Part shown: piece after piece, positions 63,383 to 64,000 of the stretch
How positions within the stretch are numbered: position 1 is the stretch's first letter
Layout of the letters: each line of letters starts with the position of its first letter
Source: Cocleimonas flava
GTDB lineage: Bacteria > Pseudomonadota > Gammaproteobacteria > Thiotrichales > Thiotrichaceae
DNA: 64,000 nt
Assembly (NCBI RefSeq): GCF_004339015.1
Contig: NZ_SMFQ01000005.1
Span: 310,001-374,000, forward strand
Reading direction: 5' to 3'
Made by a program: the position numbers and the translations under genes
Notes under the pieces: model-generated
Told to the model about the DNA's origin: nothing
Seen by the model: only the letters and a program-made list of their open reading frames with translations
Databases searched by the model: none

Positions 63383-64000
63383 TTATTTATTAGCCAAGCC
63401 TTCAAGCAATGATTTATTTCTTAACTTCTGTCTTTCTAAAGTAGTTCGATTAGCAATAAATATACTCTTAAGTGTTTCTACTGATTCATCAAAATCATCA
63501 TTGATCACAACATAATCAAATTCCGAATAATGCTGTATGTCATCAACGGATTGCCCCAATCGTTTAGCAATCACATCGTCGCTATCTGTTCCTCTTCCTC
63601 GTAAACGCTTTTCTAGCTCTTCTTTGGATGGAGGTAAAATAAAAATAGACAAACAACCGGGCATTAAGTCTCTGACTTGTTGTGCTCCCTGCCAATCAAT
63701 TTCCAGAATGACATCAACACCTTTATTGAGAATTTCATCTACTGATTTTTTAGCCGTTCCGTAGTGATTACCAAACACATTTGCGTGCTCCAAGAAATCA
63801 CCATTATGTACACCATTGAGGAAGGTATCAGCATCGATAAAATGATAATGTTTGCCATCAATCTCGCCTTCACGGGCTTTACGAGTTGTATGAGAAACGG
63901 CCATTTCAGCACCTTCCAATGTTTCCAATAACTTAGTTATCAAACTGGTTTTCCCTGCTCCCGAAGGTGCAGAAATAATGTATAGTGTTCCCGTACTCAT
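63383..64000 (-). CDS. gmk: Guanylate kinase
   Basis: Phosphorylates GMP to GDP. The 205 residues are complete; the ATG is the last codon of the window. Walker A is ISAPSGAGKTSLITKLL (near residue 8), the GMP-binding segment is VSHTTRKAREGEIDGKHY (near 36), and LEIDWQGAQQVRD (near 96) and SIFILPPSKEELEKRLRGRG (near 116) follow. Upstream sequence, including any promoter, is outside the window. Confidence 0.96.
   Translation of the reverse strand: MSTGTLYIISAPSGAGKTSLITKLLETLEGAEMAVSHTTRKAREGEIDGKHYHFIDADTFLNGVHNGDFLEHANVFGNHYGTAKKSVDEILNKGVDVILEIDWQGAQQVRDLMPGCLSIFILPPSKEELEKRLRGRGTDSDDVIAKRLGQSVDDIQHYSEFDYVVINDDFDESVETLKSIFIANRTTLERQKLRNKSLLEGLANK

Overview
The window is a stretch of chromosome from a marine-type gammaproteobacterium with a fairly AT-rich genome. 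The family placement, near Oceanospirillales genera such as Oleispira or Bermanella, is inferred. It rests on classic gammaproteobacterial gene orders: ponA divergent from pilMNOPQ-aroK-aroB, ileS-lspA, ccmABCDEFGHI, surE-pcm, and arsC-wrbA-DUF2069. Most of the window is housekeeping or envelope biology. I saw no rRNA, tRNA, CRISPR array, prophage or insertion-sequence transposase.

Layout. 1-3.1 kb is the edge of an aryl polyene/xanthomonadin-like pigment locus: a partial acyltransferase, a XanB2-like chorismatase, a carrier protein and an aryl-AMP ligase. 3.3-6.5 kb holds recN and a secreted thrombospondin-type-3 repeat protein that overlaps it tail to tail. 6.8-14.9 kb (minus strand) holds dgt, aroB, aroK and the type IV pilus assembly operon pilMNOPQ, divergent from the PBP1a gene. 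17.8-22.4 kb holds lspA, ileS and a phytanoyl-CoA-dioxygenase-like gene.

22.7-30.6 kb is the most novel part. Seven plus-strand genes encode a MotA/TolQ/ExbB-like proton channel, two different ExbD-like one-span proteins, a membrane-anchored TPR-like protein, a membrane-anchored HExxH protein, an exported rhodanese-domain protein and a TolA-like one-span protein with a long low-complexity tail. This looks like an uncharacterised ion-driven envelope machine. It faces the complete ccmABCDEFGHI cytochrome c maturation operon on the minus strand (30.6-38.0 kb, including a 59-residue ccmD).

38-52.4 kb holds a conserved unknown protein, a TerC-family protein, a coiled-coil membrane protein, a divergent lpxC beside an Atm1-type ABC exporter, ppk2, rluB, the DUF2069-wrbA-arsC group, a TlpA-like thioredoxin, and the smr/surE-pcm-yqaA-nlpD region. 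The nlpD-like gene lacks its peptidase domain, and rpoS is missing from its usual place. 52.5-64 kb holds doxX, a DUF1127 gene, a LysR regulator with a beta-hydroxyacid dehydrogenase, a GFA-domain protein, alkB plus an Ada-like gene, a kpsE-kpsM-kpsT capsule-export module, a CPBP protease-like gene, tusE, a MazG-like gene, an APH-family kinase and gmk.

A second layer runs across the whole window: a dispersed short repeat with core CACCCCCCYACTT(T/A), usually followed by GGC and a T-tract. There are about 14 copies at 12 loci, on both strands. Most are intergenic, two loci are head-to-head pairs (one a perfect 64-bp palindrome), and one copy forms the C-terminus of SurE. I could not assign it to a known family; a REPIN-like element or a DNA-uptake-like signal are the hypotheses offered.
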